Assembly: GCA_965203565.1 (NCBI GenBank)
Contig: OZ241896.1
Location: forward strand, 3,162,001-3,226,000
Direction: 5' to 3'
Length of the DNA stretch: 64,000 nt
Source: JAAXGX01 sp965203565
Lineage (GTDB): Bacteria; Acidobacteriota; Vicinamibacteria; Vicinamibacterales; UBA8438
Position numbers and translations under genes: made by a program
The notes under the pieces: model-generated
What the model was told of the DNA's origin: nothing
Databases searched by the model: none
Seen by the model: the letters and a program-made list of their open reading frames with translations, nothing else
Part shown: piece by piece, positions 11,996-20,322 of the stretch
How positions within the stretch are numbered: the first letter of the stretch is position 1
Layout of the letters: each line of letters opens with the position of its first letter

Positions 11996-12583
11996 TTCGG
12001 GAGCCGCCGTCCCGCCGCCGTCCCGCCGCCGCCGGCGCAGCGCCTTGAGCGCCTCGACGTGCTCCACGTATCCCGCCCGCGCGGCGACGAACTCCTCGTG
12101 GGTGAGGCCGAGCTCCTTCGAGATCTGCCGCGCCTGGCCGTCCTCGACCGCCGTGATCGACTCGTCCGCCGCCGACACCGCAAAGACGCAGTCGAGCAGC
12201 TCGATCCGCTGGGCGGCGGTCGACATCTCCCGGAACCGGCGCGAGACGAGGAAATTCTCCGTGCCGCCGAACAGCCGGACCTGGTGCTTGGCGATCTCCA
12301 CGACCAGCACCGCCTGCGCCTCCGGCAGGTGGCCGAGCACCTGGACGATCTCCCGCATCTTCTCCGTCTCCTCTTCGCTGATCGCCAGGTCGGCGTGCGC
12401 GGCCCGGCCGAGGACGTAGGCGAACGCCGCCAGGTAGCGCGCCCGCGACTCGGGCAGCGCTTCGAGCTCGGCGGCGATGCGCCGCATCGTCCGGGTGTCC
12501 TCGTCCGCGCCGCCGACGGCGCGGCGCGCCGGAGCGTCGCCGTCCGCCGCCTGTTCGAACCCGAGCAGCCTGAACAACGACAT
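11981..12583 (-). CDS. TerB-like protein
   Basis: A 200-residue soluble, mostly helical protein. The central part (YLAAFAYVLGRAAHADLAISEEETEKMREIV) resembles the TerB/DjlA-type helical fold with its conserved acidic residues, followed by a second helical repeat (DCVFAVSAADESITAVEDGQARQISKELGL). Members of this family bind metals or act as helical adaptors in stress responses; no specific role can be given. The ATG at 12583 has a strong Shine-Dalgarno site (GGAGGAGGG). It is 17 bp downstream of the ABC transporter permease on the same strand. Confidence 0.75.
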   Translation of the reverse strand: MSLFRLLGFEQAADGDAPARRAVGGADEDTRTMRRIAAELEALPESRARYLAAFAYVLGRAAHADLAISEEETEKMREIVQVLGHLPEAQAVLVVEIAKHQVRLFGGTENFLVSRRFREMSTAAQRIELLDCVFAVSAADESITAVEDGQARQISKELGLTHEEFVAARAGYVEHVEALKALRRRRRDGGGTAAPEAAGG

Positions 12584-12600
12584 CGCGCGCCCTCCTCCCG

Positions 12601-14121
12601 TCACCTCGGCAACGAACGGACGAACCGCCCGGCGACCGCCGCCGGCGACTCGCCCGCCTCGTCGACGGCCCGGTTCATCTCGCGCATCCGCTCGACGCCG
12701 ATCGTCCCGTCGAGCCGGGCGACGGCGGCCAGCACGTCCGGCCGGCGGCGGGCCAGCCGGGCGCCGGCCAGCACCAGCGCGTCGTACGGCGGGATCACCC
12801 CGCGGTCGTCGTCGAGCACCGTCAGATCGTACGCCCGGATCCGGCCGTCGGACGAGTACGCGGCGATGACGTCCACGTTCGAACGGGCCGCCGCCTGGTA
12901 CAGCAGCGTCGAGTCCATCGTGCGGGTCTCGCGGAAGCGCAGGCCGTACCCGCGGCGGAGCGCCGTCCATTCCGGCCGGGCGAAGAACTCGTAGTCGCCC
13001 CCGATGGCGAGCGCCGGCGCGTGCGGCGCCAGATCGCCGATCCGGCGCAGGTCCAGCCTGGCCGCGTCGCCCGCGCGCACCGCCAGAGCGTACTGGTTCT
13101 CGAAGCCGAGCGCCGCCGCCACCGTAATGCCGTGCTCGCGGCCGAGATGCCGCCGCACCGCCGCGAGCAGCTCGTCCCGCGGCGCCGGACGGCCGCGGCC
13201 GTTCATCTCGTTGACCCACAGCGTCCCGGTGTAGTCGACGTACAGGTCGACGTCGCCGGCCGCGAGCGCGTCGAACGCCACGCTGGAGCCGAGCGACTGG
13301 ACCAGCGTCGCGGACCGGCCGGTCGCCTGCTCGATCCATTGCGCGAGGATCGCGCTCAGCACGTACTGCTCGGTGAACGGCTTCGACCCGATCGCCACCG
13401 GCCTCGGCCGTCCGGCCGGCAGCGGCGCCGCGAGCGTGACGGCGACGAACGCTCCGAGGCCGGCCAGGACGGCCGCCGCTGCGAGCGCCCGCCCGCGGCG
13501 GCGGCCGCGGACCCCCGTTTCGACGGCCCGGATGGCGGCGTCGAGCACCAGCGCCAGGCCCGCCGCCGCGACGCAGCCCGTGAGCACCGCCGCGTGGTTC
13601 CGCGTCTGCAAACCGCTGAAGATGTAGTTGCCGAGGCTCGTGGCGCCCACCGGCGTCGAGAGCGTGGCGGCGCCGACCAGCCAGACCGCCGCCGTGCGCA
13701 GCCCGGCGACGATGACCGGAAGGGCGAGCGGGAGCTCCACCCGCGCCAACTGCTGGAACGGGGTCATCCCGACGCCCCGGGCCGCTTCCCGGACCGCCGG
13801 GTCGACGCCGCCGATGCCGGTGACGGTGTTGCGGAGGATCGGGAACGCGCCGTAGAGCGTCAGGCCGGCGATGGCGGGGAGAAATCCGATGCTCCGCAGT
13901 TCGAGGGCGGCCAGCAGCGGGACCATCGCCGCCAGCAGCGCCAGGCCGGGGACGGTCTGGATCGTCGCGGCGACCGCCAGCGCCGGCGGCTCCAGCCACC
14001 GGACGCGGGCGGCGGCCACGCCGAGCGGCAGGCTGACGGCGGCGCTCAGCGCCAGGGCGAGCAGCGTCAACTGCAGGTGGCCGGTCAGATACTCCGGCAG
14101 CAGGGCCAGTTGCTCGCTCAT
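12601..14121 (-). CDS. Glycine betaine/choline-type ABC permease fused to substrate-binding protein
   Basis: 506 residues in two parts. Residues 1 to about 220 form a BPD-type permease with several membrane spans and the EAA-like loop AAREAARGVGMTPFQQLARVELPLALP. After a further membrane segment (AAVLAGLGAFVAVTLAAPL), the rest is an OpuAC/ProX-type binding domain beginning IGSKPFTEQYVLSAILAQ, with the typical VDLYVDYTGT. This domain architecture occurs in osmoprotectant importers. The ATP-binding subunit overlaps upstream by ATGA. Confidence 0.9.
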   Translation of the reverse strand: MSEQLALLPEYLTGHLQLTLLALALSAAVSLPLGVAAARVRWLEPPALAVAATIQTVPGLALLAAMVPLLAALELRSIGFLPAIAGLTLYGAFPILRNTVTGIGGVDPAVREAARGVGMTPFQQLARVELPLALPVIVAGLRTAAVWLVGAATLSTPVGATSLGNYIFSGLQTRNHAAVLTGCVAAAGLALVLDAAIRAVETGVRGRRRGRALAAAAVLAGLGAFVAVTLAAPLPAGRPRPVAIGSKPFTEQYVLSAILAQWIEQATGRSATLVQSLGSSVAFDALAAGDVDLYVDYTGTLWVNEMNGRGRPAPRDELLAAVRRHLGREHGITVAAALGFENQYALAVRAGDAARLDLRRIGDLAPHAPALAIGGDYEFFARPEWTALRRGYGLRFRETRTMDSTLLYQAAARSNVDVIAAYSSDGRIRAYDLTVLDDDRGVIPPYDALVLAGARLARRRPDVLAAVARLDGTIGVERMREMNRAVDEAGESPAAVAGRFVRSLPR

Positions 14122-14882
14122 CCTTCCGGCCCGGACAGCCGGTCCACGACGGCGGCCTGCCGGCGCGGTGCGTTCATCAGCGCGCGCACGTAGCCGGTGG
14201 CCGGCCGGGTCATCAGCTCCGCGGGCGTCCCGACCTGCACCAGGCGTCCCTCATCCATCACCGCGATCCGGTCGCCGAGCATCAGCGCTTCGACCATGTC
14301 GTGGGTGACGAAGACCGCCGTCAGCCCGATCTCCCGCCGGATGCCTTGCAGCGATTCCTGCAGCCGTCCCCGCGTGAGCGGGTCGAGCGCGCCGAACGGC
14401 TCGTCGAGCAGCATGAACGCCGGGCGGGCCGCCAGCGCCCGCGCCACGCCGACCCGTTGCTGCTGGCCGCCCGACAGGTCGGCCGGGCGCCGGTCCCGCA
14501 CCGCCGCCGGGTCGAGCTCCACCAGCTCCAGCAGTTCGTCGGTCCGGGCGCGGATCCGCGCCGGCGGCCACCCCAGGAGCGACGGCGTCACCCCGACGTT
14601 CTCGGCGACCGTCATGTGCGGGAAGAGGCCCCCCTGCTGGACCACGAAGCCGATCCGGCGCCGGAGCTCGTGGCGCGGCATGGCGGCGGTGTCCTCGCCG
14701 TCGAGCCGAACCGTCCCGGCGGTCGGCTCGACCAGCCGGTTGATCATCTTCAGCGTCGTCGTCTTGCCGCACCCGGAGCCGCCGAGCAGGGCCAGCAGCT
14801 CCCCGGCGGCGACGGCGAGCGTGAGGTCGCGCACCACCTCGTCCGAGCCGTACCGTTTCACGAGGCGGTCGAGCTCGATCAT
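14118..14882 (-). CDS. ABC transporter ATP-binding protein, osmoprotectant (OpuCA/ProV) type
   Basis: A 254-residue ABC ATPase with Walker A GGSGCGKTT, the Q-loop in FVVQQGGLFPHMTVAENV, signature LSGGQQQRVGVARAL, Walker B MLLDEPFGALD and switch His in VFVTHD. Best family match by eye is the glycine betaine/carnitine/choline group. Unlike many OpuCA proteins it lacks C-terminal CBS domains, so the usual ionic-strength sensor is missing. Its stop overlaps the start of the fused permease-binding protein. Confidence 0.9.
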   Translation of the reverse strand: MIELDRLVKRYGSDEVVRDLTLAVAAGELLALLGGSGCGKTTTLKMINRLVEPTAGTVRLDGEDTAAMPRHELRRRIGFVVQQGGLFPHMTVAENVGVTPSLLGWPPARIRARTDELLELVELDPAAVRDRRPADLSGGQQQRVGVARALAARPAFMLLDEPFGALDPLTRGRLQESLQGIRREIGLTAVFVTHDMVEALMLGDRIAVMDEGRLVQVGTPAELMTRPATGYVRALMNAPRRQAAVVDRLSGPEG

Positions 14883-14944
14883 CGTCGGGGCGCCCCGCCG
14901 CGCCGGAATCAGTTACTCTACAGGAACGAAGATTCTGCGCAGTC

Positions 14945-15184
14945 ATGAAAGCAAGCACGCGCTACGTCAAGATCGTGGAATGGTCGGACGAGGACGGCTG
15001 CTACGTGGGAAGCTGTCCCGGCCTTTTTCTCGGCGGTTGCCACGGCGCCGACGAGCGCAAGGTTTTCGAGGAGCTGTGCATGATTGTGGAGGAAACCCTG
15101 GACCTGTACCGTCTCGACGGCAAGCCGCTCCCCCCGGCGACGGCGGGTCACGGCCTGGCGAACGCGCTGCAGGACGTCGCGTAA
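14945..15184 (+). CDS. HicB-like small protein, orphan
   Basis: 79 residues with the compact HicB-type fold pattern (YVKIVEWSDEDGCYVGSCPGLF, then the FEELCMIVEETLDLY helix) but no C-terminal DNA-binding domain. HicB proteins normally neutralise HicA toxins, but no hicA follows. The next intact gene downstream is a VapC-type toxin, separated by a 179-bp miniature transposable element. It may be a lone antitoxin, a remnant, or part of a pair broken by the insertion. Confidence 0.7.
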   Translation: MKASTRYVKIVEWSDEDGCYVGSCPGLFLGGCHGADERKVFEELCMIVEETLDLYRLDGKPLPPATAGHGLANALQDVA

Positions 15185-15218
15185 CCGCCGGACCGGTTCA
15201 GCGCCGCCGGGCAGCTAG

Positions 15219-15397
15219 GGCCTGTTAACACTATTTGTCCTGATAGTGCTACAATTGCTGAATGGAACTCACGGAAGCACAGTACGCACACATTGCGCCC
15301 TATCTGCCGCGGCAGCGAGGCAATGTCCGCGTGTCGAATCTGCAAGTCCTTCCACTTCGTACTCATTTTCGATGCGCTGCGTTAGTGTTAACAGGCC
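15219..15397. mobile_element. IS5-type miniature element (internally deleted IS) with CTAG target duplication
   Basis: The element is 179 bp long and has 15-bp perfect terminal inverted repeats (GGCCTGTTAACACTA at 15219-15233 and its complement at 15383-15397). It is flanked by the 4-bp direct repeat CTAG at 15215-15218 and 15398-15401. Inside, from ATG 15262, it encodes the start of an IS5-like transposase (MELTEAQYAHIAPYLPRQRG...) for about 30 codons before running out of homology into the right end. Intact ends, target duplication and no transposase mark it as non-autonomous. Confidence 0.88.
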
Positions 15398-15422
15398 CTA
15401 GCTTTCGCTCCGGAGACTTGCC

Positions 15423-15857
15423 GTGCTGGTGGCGGACGCCTCCGCGATCGTGGAGCTCCTGATGGCGACGCCGGACGGGCTGGCGATAGAGGAGCATCTG
15501 TTCGCCGGCGGCGAAATCGTAGCCGCGCCGCATCTCCTGGACGTTGAAGTGCTGCACGTGCTGCGCAGGCTCGATCGGACGAAACGCGTGACCGCCCGTC
15601 GGTCCGAACAGATGCTCGACGATCTGGGCGATCTGGCGATTACGCGCTACGACCACGAAATTCTGCGCCCCGCCATGTGGCGGTTGAGACACAACCTGAC
15701 CATGTACGACGCCGCATACGTAGCCCTGGCGGAACTGCTCGGTGCGCGGATCGTCACCTGCGACGCCAAGTTGGCGCAGACGACGGATCACGGCGTCGCC
15801 TTTCATCTTTTCGATCGATCCGACCCGGCGGCTCCGGCCCCGCCTGTCGGTCAGTGA
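15423..15857 (+). CDS. VapC-type PIN-domain toxin, orphan
   Basis: A 144-residue PIN-domain protein. The acidic active-site residues are visible as D5 in VADASAIVELL, an Asp/Glu in LLDVEVLHVLRR, D in MYDAAYVALAE and D in IVTCDAKLAQ. These residues coordinate metal for RNA cleavage. The GTG start at 15423 has a GGAGA site upstream. No VapB-like antitoxin gene precedes it; the miniature IS5-type element ends only 25 bp upstream. Either VapB was lost or displaced, or the toxin is controlled in another way. Confidence 0.85.
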   Translation: MLVADASAIVELLMATPDGLAIEEHLFAGGEIVAAPHLLDVEVLHVLRRLDRTKRVTARRSEQMLDDLGDLAITRYDHEILRPAMWRLRHNLTMYDAAYVALAELLGARIVTCDAKLAQTTDHGVAFHLFDRSDPAAPAPPVGQ

Positions 15858-15920
15858 CCCGCGGCGGCGCGTTGCGCTCCATCCCGCGGTGTCGTACGAT
15901 GCCGGACCGGAGGTGCACTG

Positions 15921-17942
15921 ATGCGGTTTCGACACCGGCCGATCGCCGTGATTCTCGGGGTTTGCGCGAGCGGATGCCTGGGCGGCGGCGACTCCGCCGG
16001 CGCCGGATCTCCGCCGGAGCAGGGGGCGGCGCATTCGCGCGTCACGCGGCTCGAGATCACCAGCCGGCGGCCGGCGTTCGGCGGCCGGTCGTTCGGCGAC
16101 GCCGGGACGTACGAGATCCTCCTCGGCACGGCTGCGGCGGTGGCCGACCCGCACGCCGCGCAGAACGCCGGCATCGTCGATCTGGCGCTCGCGCCGCGCA
16201 ACGCGGCGGGGCTGGTCGAATACCGGTACGAGGTGCAGATCCTCAAGCCGGCCGACGCCGCGAAGGGAAACGGCGTCCTGGTCTACGAGATCAACAACCG
16301 CGGGCGCAACATCGTCTTCGACTACTTCAACGGGGCCGGCCGGGGGTACGACGCCGAGCACGCCGGCAGCGGCTTCCTCATGAACCGGGGCGTCACCTAC
16401 GTGTCGAGCGGCTGGATGCACGGCCTGCCCGGCGCCGGGACGCCCGCGCCCGTCCGGGCGTTCCTGCCGCCCGCGACCGACGGCGGCCGGACGATCACCG
16501 GCCTGTCGATGGAGGAGTGGCAGGACCCCGCCAGCCCGTCGTTCGGGCGGCTCACGTATCCGGCGGCCACGCTCGACCCGTCCGCCGCCGCGCTGACGCA
16601 TCGCCAGCTTCAGGCCGACCCGCGGCGGAAACTGCCGTCCTCCGCCTGGTCGTACGTCGACGAGACGACGGTCGCCGTCACGCCGCCGGAAGGCGCCGAC
16701 GCGGGGACGATCTACGAGTTCGTGTACGAGGCGAGCGGTCCGATAGTCATGGGCCTCGGCTTCGCCGCCATCCGCGACTTCGTGTCGTTCGCGCGGCGCA
16801 GCCCCGCCGACGACGCGGGCAACCCGAACCCGCTCTTCGTGGACGGCCAGCCGGTGCTGCGGCATGCGGTGGCCGTCGGGGCGTCACAGAGCGGCCGGCT
16901 GGCCCGGGACTTCCTCCACCAGGGGTTCAACGAAGATGCGGACGGCCGCCGCGTCTTCGACGGGATGACCCCGTTCGTCGCCGGCGCGCGCCGGACGTTC
17001 GTCAACGCGCGGTTCGCCCAGCCCGGCCGGTACACGCGCCAGCACGAAGACCATTTCTTTCCGATGGACGAGTTCCCGTTCACGTTCGCGACGACCACCG
17101 ATCCGCTGACGGGGCGGACCGACGGCCTGCTCGCCGCGTGCTCGGCGTCGGACACCTGTCCGAACGTCATCCAGGTGGACGCCGACTCCGAGTATTACGG
17201 CGCCCACGCGTCGCTCATCATGACCGACCCGGCCGGCCAGCCGGTGGAGCTGCCGCCGAACGTGCGGTACTGGATGCTGACCACGGCGCACCTGCAGGGC
17301 GACGCCGGATGCCGCGACCCCGGGAACCCGGTCTCGCCCTATCCGTACTACCGGGCGGCGTTCGACGCGATGGTGCGGTGGGTGCGCGACGGCGAGGCGC
17401 CGCCCCCGACCCGCGCGCCGTCGGTCGCCGACGGCACGGCCGTCACCGTCGCCCGGCAGGGCGAGCAGTATCCGGCCATCCCGGACCGTCCGTACAGCGC
17501 CGTGATCAGCACGCTCGGCGTGCGCGACTTCTCGGTCCTGCCGCCGACCGAAAGCGCCGAGCAGTATCCGCTGTTCGTGCCGAGCCTCGACGGCGACGGC
17601 AACCCGGCGGCCGGGATCATCGTGCCGGAGGTGGCCGTCCCGCTCGCCACCGTGGGCAAGGCGATTCGGGGGCCGGGCTTCGCCGAGGGCGACCTGTGCG
17701 GGGTGAACGGCGCGACGCTCGCGTTTCCCCGCACGAAGGCCGAGCGGCTGGCGCGGGGCGACCCGCGCCTCTCCATCGAAGAGCGGTATCCCGGTGGTCA
17801 GGCGCAGTACGTGGCCGCGTACGGGCAGGCGGCGGACGCGCTGGTCGCCGAGCGGAGCCTGCTGCCCGAGGACGGGGAGGCGCTCAAGAGGTCCGCGGCG
17901 GCGGCATGGACGTCGGCGGTCACGGCACCCGGGGGGCCGTAG
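15921..17942 (+). CDS. Lipoprotein alpha/beta-hydrolase domain protein
   Basis: 673 residues. The N-terminus is a lipoprotein signal (VILGVCASGC) followed by a Gly/Ser-rich spacer. The body matches by eye the large alpha/beta-hydrolase-domain family (Abhydrolase_10), with a nucleophile elbow VGASQSGRLARDF near residue 320 and a substrate-facing segment TRQHEDHFFPMDEFPFTFATTTDP. Probably an outer-membrane or periplasmic esterase or peptidase-like hydrolase; its substrate is unknown. It stands alone on the plus strand and converges with the lipoprotein gene ending at 17959. Confidence 0.8.
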   Translation: MRFRHRPIAVILGVCASGCLGGGDSAGAGSPPEQGAAHSRVTRLEITSRRPAFGGRSFGDAGTYEILLGTAAAVADPHAAQNAGIVDLALAPRNAAGLVEYRYEVQILKPADAAKGNGVLVYEINNRGRNIVFDYFNGAGRGYDAEHAGSGFLMNRGVTYVSSGWMHGLPGAGTPAPVRAFLPPATDGGRTITGLSMEEWQDPASPSFGRLTYPAATLDPSAAALTHRQLQADPRRKLPSSAWSYVDETTVAVTPPEGADAGTIYEFVYEASGPIVMGLGFAAIRDFVSFARRSPADDAGNPNPLFVDGQPVLRHAVAVGASQSGRLARDFLHQGFNEDADGRRVFDGMTPFVAGARRTFVNARFAQPGRYTRQHEDHFFPMDEFPFTFATTTDPLTGRTDGLLAACSASDTCPNVIQVDADSEYYGAHASLIMTDPAGQPVELPPNVRYWMLTTAHLQGDAGCRDPGNPVSPYPYYRAAFDAMVRWVRDGEAPPPTRAPSVADGTAVTVARQGEQYPAIPDRPYSAVISTLGVRDFSVLPPTESAEQYPLFVPSLDGDGNPAAGIIVPEVAVPLATVGKAIRGPGFAEGDLCGVNGATLAFPRTKAERLARGDPRLSIEERYPGGQAQYVAAYGQAADALVAERSLLPEDGEALKRSAAAAWTSAVTAPGGP

Positions 17943-17958
17943 CGCCCAACGCGCGTCG

Positions 17959-18900
17959 TCACGAAGGTTCGACCACCCTGACGGACCGGACCGCCATCTC
18001 CACGTCCAGGACCCCGTCGTCCCCCGGCGCGGGAACCGGCCGCCCGCCGGATGGCCGCCAACTCGGTCCCGCCGTCACGACCACGTGCACGTAGAGCGGC
18101 ACGGAGGCGCCTGACGGAAACTGCCCGCCGGTCGCGAGGCGGGCCGTGAAGGGGTTCGGCAAATCCCGCACCGGCCCTTCGTACCGGGCGCTGCCGCCGC
18201 CGGCGCAGCGCCGCCGGCGTGACGAAAGGCACACCGTCACCCCTATCGGCTCGCCGGCCGGCCGTCCGACGCCGGCGGCGTGGTGGACGGACACCGCCAG
18301 CTCCTCTCCGCGCGGAATCGGGCCGCCGTCGGAGACGCTGACGGCTATCCGGGTGACGAGCTGCGAAGCCGCCGGCGCCGCCTCGTACAGGAGCTGCATG
18401 CGTTGCGCCCGAAAAGCCGCCACGGACACCGGCGCCGCGGCGAGCAGGCCGACGGTCAGTTGCGCCTTGTTCGTCAGGTCGAGCGTCGATCCCGACGTCA
18501 GCAAGGATACGGCCGCCGCCGTCGCTCCGAAAGCGATCCATCCCCAGTGGCGCTCCGCCAGCGGGCGCCGGACCCGCACCCGATGCACTGCGCCGCTCTC
18601 CAGCACCCGCACGCTCCGGTCCGGAAGCAGGAGCGTCAGGGTCTCGGCGGAGACCGACTCGAAACGTCCCTCGACCACCTCCGCCTCGCCGTACATCTGC
18701 ACTTCGATCTCGGCGCCGGGCGCCACGGCCTGCAGGCGCGACCACCCGGGCCGGCCGCGATCCGCCGCCTGCAACCCCGTCGGCGTCTCGGCCCGGCGCG
18801 ACCAGGAGCTCGCGGCGCATCCCGGTCCGCCGGCCAGCAGCAACGGCGGAAGGATGGCCGCCGTGACGCGCATGCCGCTACGGCGCCTGCCTCGAATCAT
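17959..18900 (-). CDS. Lipoprotein family protein, paralogue 1 of 4 (unrecognised)
   Basis: 313 residues with a lipoprotein signal (LPPLLLAGGPGCAAS). A segment GAEIEVQMYGEAEVVEGRF...ETLTLLLPDRSVRVLESGAVHRVRVRRP suggests a small beta-barrel. Two hydrophobic stretches beginning GWIAFGATAAAVSLL come next, then an additional beta-rich C-terminal domain (PLYVHVVVTAGPSWRP) with a CLSSRRRRC Cys pair. I do not recognise the family. It shares all these blocks with 20323-21276 and the first two with 18924-19640 and 27367-27963. Confidence 0.75.
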   Translation of the reverse strand: MIRGRRRSGMRVTAAILPPLLLAGGPGCAASSWSRRAETPTGLQAADRGRPGWSRLQAVAPGAEIEVQMYGEAEVVEGRFESVSAETLTLLLPDRSVRVLESGAVHRVRVRRPLAERHWGWIAFGATAAAVSLLTSGSTLDLTNKAQLTVGLLAAAPVSVAAFRAQRMQLLYEAAPAASQLVTRIAVSVSDGGPIPRGEELAVSVHHAAGVGRPAGEPIGVTVCLSSRRRRCAGGGSARYEGPVRDLPNPFTARLATGGQFPSGASVPLYVHVVVTAGPSWRPSGGRPVPAPGDDGVLDVEMAVRSVRVVEPS

Positions 18901-18923
18901 TTCACCACTTCCGCCGCCGGCGG

Positions 18924-19640
18924 TCAGTCGCAGGTCCGCGCCGCCGTCAAGTCGATTTCACCATGCCCGCGGCCGGCGGGCGGAGCCGTGTAGACGGTCT
19001 TCATCGACGAAACGAAGAAGAAAGGAAGCGACGCCGGAAAGGCCGTATAGGACAATATGAGCGGGACGGCGCCCCCGCTCAGATCTTCCAGTGGAAACAG
19101 CAATGGGAGCACGATCGCGGTCCCGATCCCGAAGGCGATCCACCCCGCCGGTCGAGCGAGGAACGGGCGTCGGATCTTCACTTGGCGCACCGCCCGGCGA
19201 TTCCACTGATGTCGGCATCCGTCCTCCAACGCCAGCGTGAGAGTGTCCGCGGCGGCCGCATGAAAACGGCCCTTGACGATCCTGCTGTCCTGCAGCGTGT
19301 CCTGCAGGGCGGCTGCCCGCCTGCGGAGTGGACGAAGGGCGAGCCTGGCCGGCGCCTCGACGGTCCTGTCGTCCGGCGGCGCGGCTGCTCGCAGGCGCAC
19401 CTCGAGATGGGCGCCGGCGGCGATCGCTTCCACCGCCTCCCACTCGGACCCGGATTCGGAGGACGCTTCCTGCGCTTCCGGCGAAATCGGGCGTGGGCTG
19501 GAGCTATGCGACCAGGTGCGCACGGCGCAGGCCGGCGCGCCAGCGACCAGCGCGAGCAGAAGGCCCACGGCGGCGGCGCCGCTGACGCGCCGAACGTGGC
19601 TGCCCGCGCCGCAATCCAGAGCAGGCGGATTCACGGTCAT
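18924..19640 (-). CDS. Lipoprotein family protein, paralogue 2 of 4 (unrecognised)
   Basis: 238 residues, exported by a lipoprotein-type signal ending LVAGAPACAVR. It has the family core GAHLEVRLRAA...IVKGRFHAAAADTLTLALEDG...AVRQVKIRRPF, here with an inserted Arg/Ala-rich stretch. The hydrophobic pair GWIAFGIGTAIVLPLLFP and PLILSYTAFPASLPFFFVSS follows, and it ends MKTVYTAPPAGRG. It is closest to the copy at 27367-27963 and lacks the extra C-terminal domain of paralogues 1 and 3. Function is unknown; topology suggests an inner-membrane-associated envelope protein. Confidence 0.72.
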   Translation of the reverse strand: MTVNPPALDCGAGSHVRRVSGAAAVGLLLALVAGAPACAVRTWSHSSSPRPISPEAQEASSESGSEWEAVEAIAAGAHLEVRLRAAAPPDDRTVEAPARLALRPLRRRAAALQDTLQDSRIVKGRFHAAAADTLTLALEDGCRHQWNRRAVRQVKIRRPFLARPAGWIAFGIGTAIVLPLLFPLEDLSGGAVPLILSYTAFPASLPFFFVSSMKTVYTAPPAGRGHGEIDLTAARTCD

Positions 19641-19661
19641 GTATCGTAAACTCCAAGCGGT

Positions 19662-20318
19662 TCAGAAACCGATCACGCCAAGTCCCACCGCATGCGTGTA
19701 GCCCGCCGAGTCGAGGTGAGCGCCGAAGGCGTGGGTGACGCCGCCCTTGACGCCGAAGCGCCGAGACAGCTTGCGGCCGACGAGTAATTCGAGCGCCAGC
19801 CCCATCCGCTGACTCACCGTTCGACGTTGCGGCAGCGGCGGGCGCCCTGATTCGATCAGGAATTCGACGCGCTCCATCGACCTGTTCGTTCCCACGCCGA
19901 CGCCGAGATTGACCTCTAGTCCGCTGTCCAGAAACCGGCGGTAACGCGCCGTGACAGTGGCGTAGCGGAGGTCTCCGGCTCCGGCGTCGACCGCAAGGGC
20001 GCCGTCGAATCGGCCTGCCGGGTCGCGCAGATCGTCGCCGGGGGCCCCCACGCGCCGGACGGCGACGCCCCACCGTTCGGTCAGCCAGAAGGCTGCGCCG
20101 AGCTCGTACGTGGGCAGCGACACGCCGCCTCCTCCCACGTACCCGCCGCCGATCTGTATTTCCACCCTGTCGTACGACTGCGCCGCGCACGGATGCGCGA
20201 GCGCCAGGGCCATGGCCATGGCGGCGGCGAGCAGAAACGGCGCGCCGCCACGCCGCGGCCGGCCGCCGACAGGTTCACCGGACCAGAAACACGACATCAT
20301 CTCGAGGCGCTGGTCCAT
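19662..20318 (-). CDS. Outer-membrane beta-barrel protein, small
   Basis: 218 residues with a hydrophobic export signal (FLLAAAMAMALALAHPCAAQS). The mature part is built of alternating amphipathic strands (YDRVEIQIGGGYVGG; LGAAFWLTERWGVAVRRV; LRYATVTARYRRFL; LEVNLGVGVGTNRS) and ends in VGLGVIGF, whose terminal Phe is typical of barrel proteins inserted by the Bam complex. It resembles 8-strand OmpA/OmpW-like porins in size. It lies between two lipoprotein-family genes with gaps of about 20 and 4 bp, so it is probably co-transcribed with them. Confidence 0.75.
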   Translation of the reverse strand: MDQRLEMMSCFWSGEPVGGRPRRGGAPFLLAAAMAMALALAHPCAAQSYDRVEIQIGGGYVGGGGVSLPTYELGAAFWLTERWGVAVRRVGAPGDDLRDPAGRFDGALAVDAGAGDLRYATVTARYRRFLDSGLEVNLGVGVGTNRSMERVEFLIESGRPPLPQRRTVSQRMGLALELLVGRKLSRRFGVKGGVTHAFGAHLDSAGYTHAVGLGVIGF

Positions 20319-20322
20319 CCAC

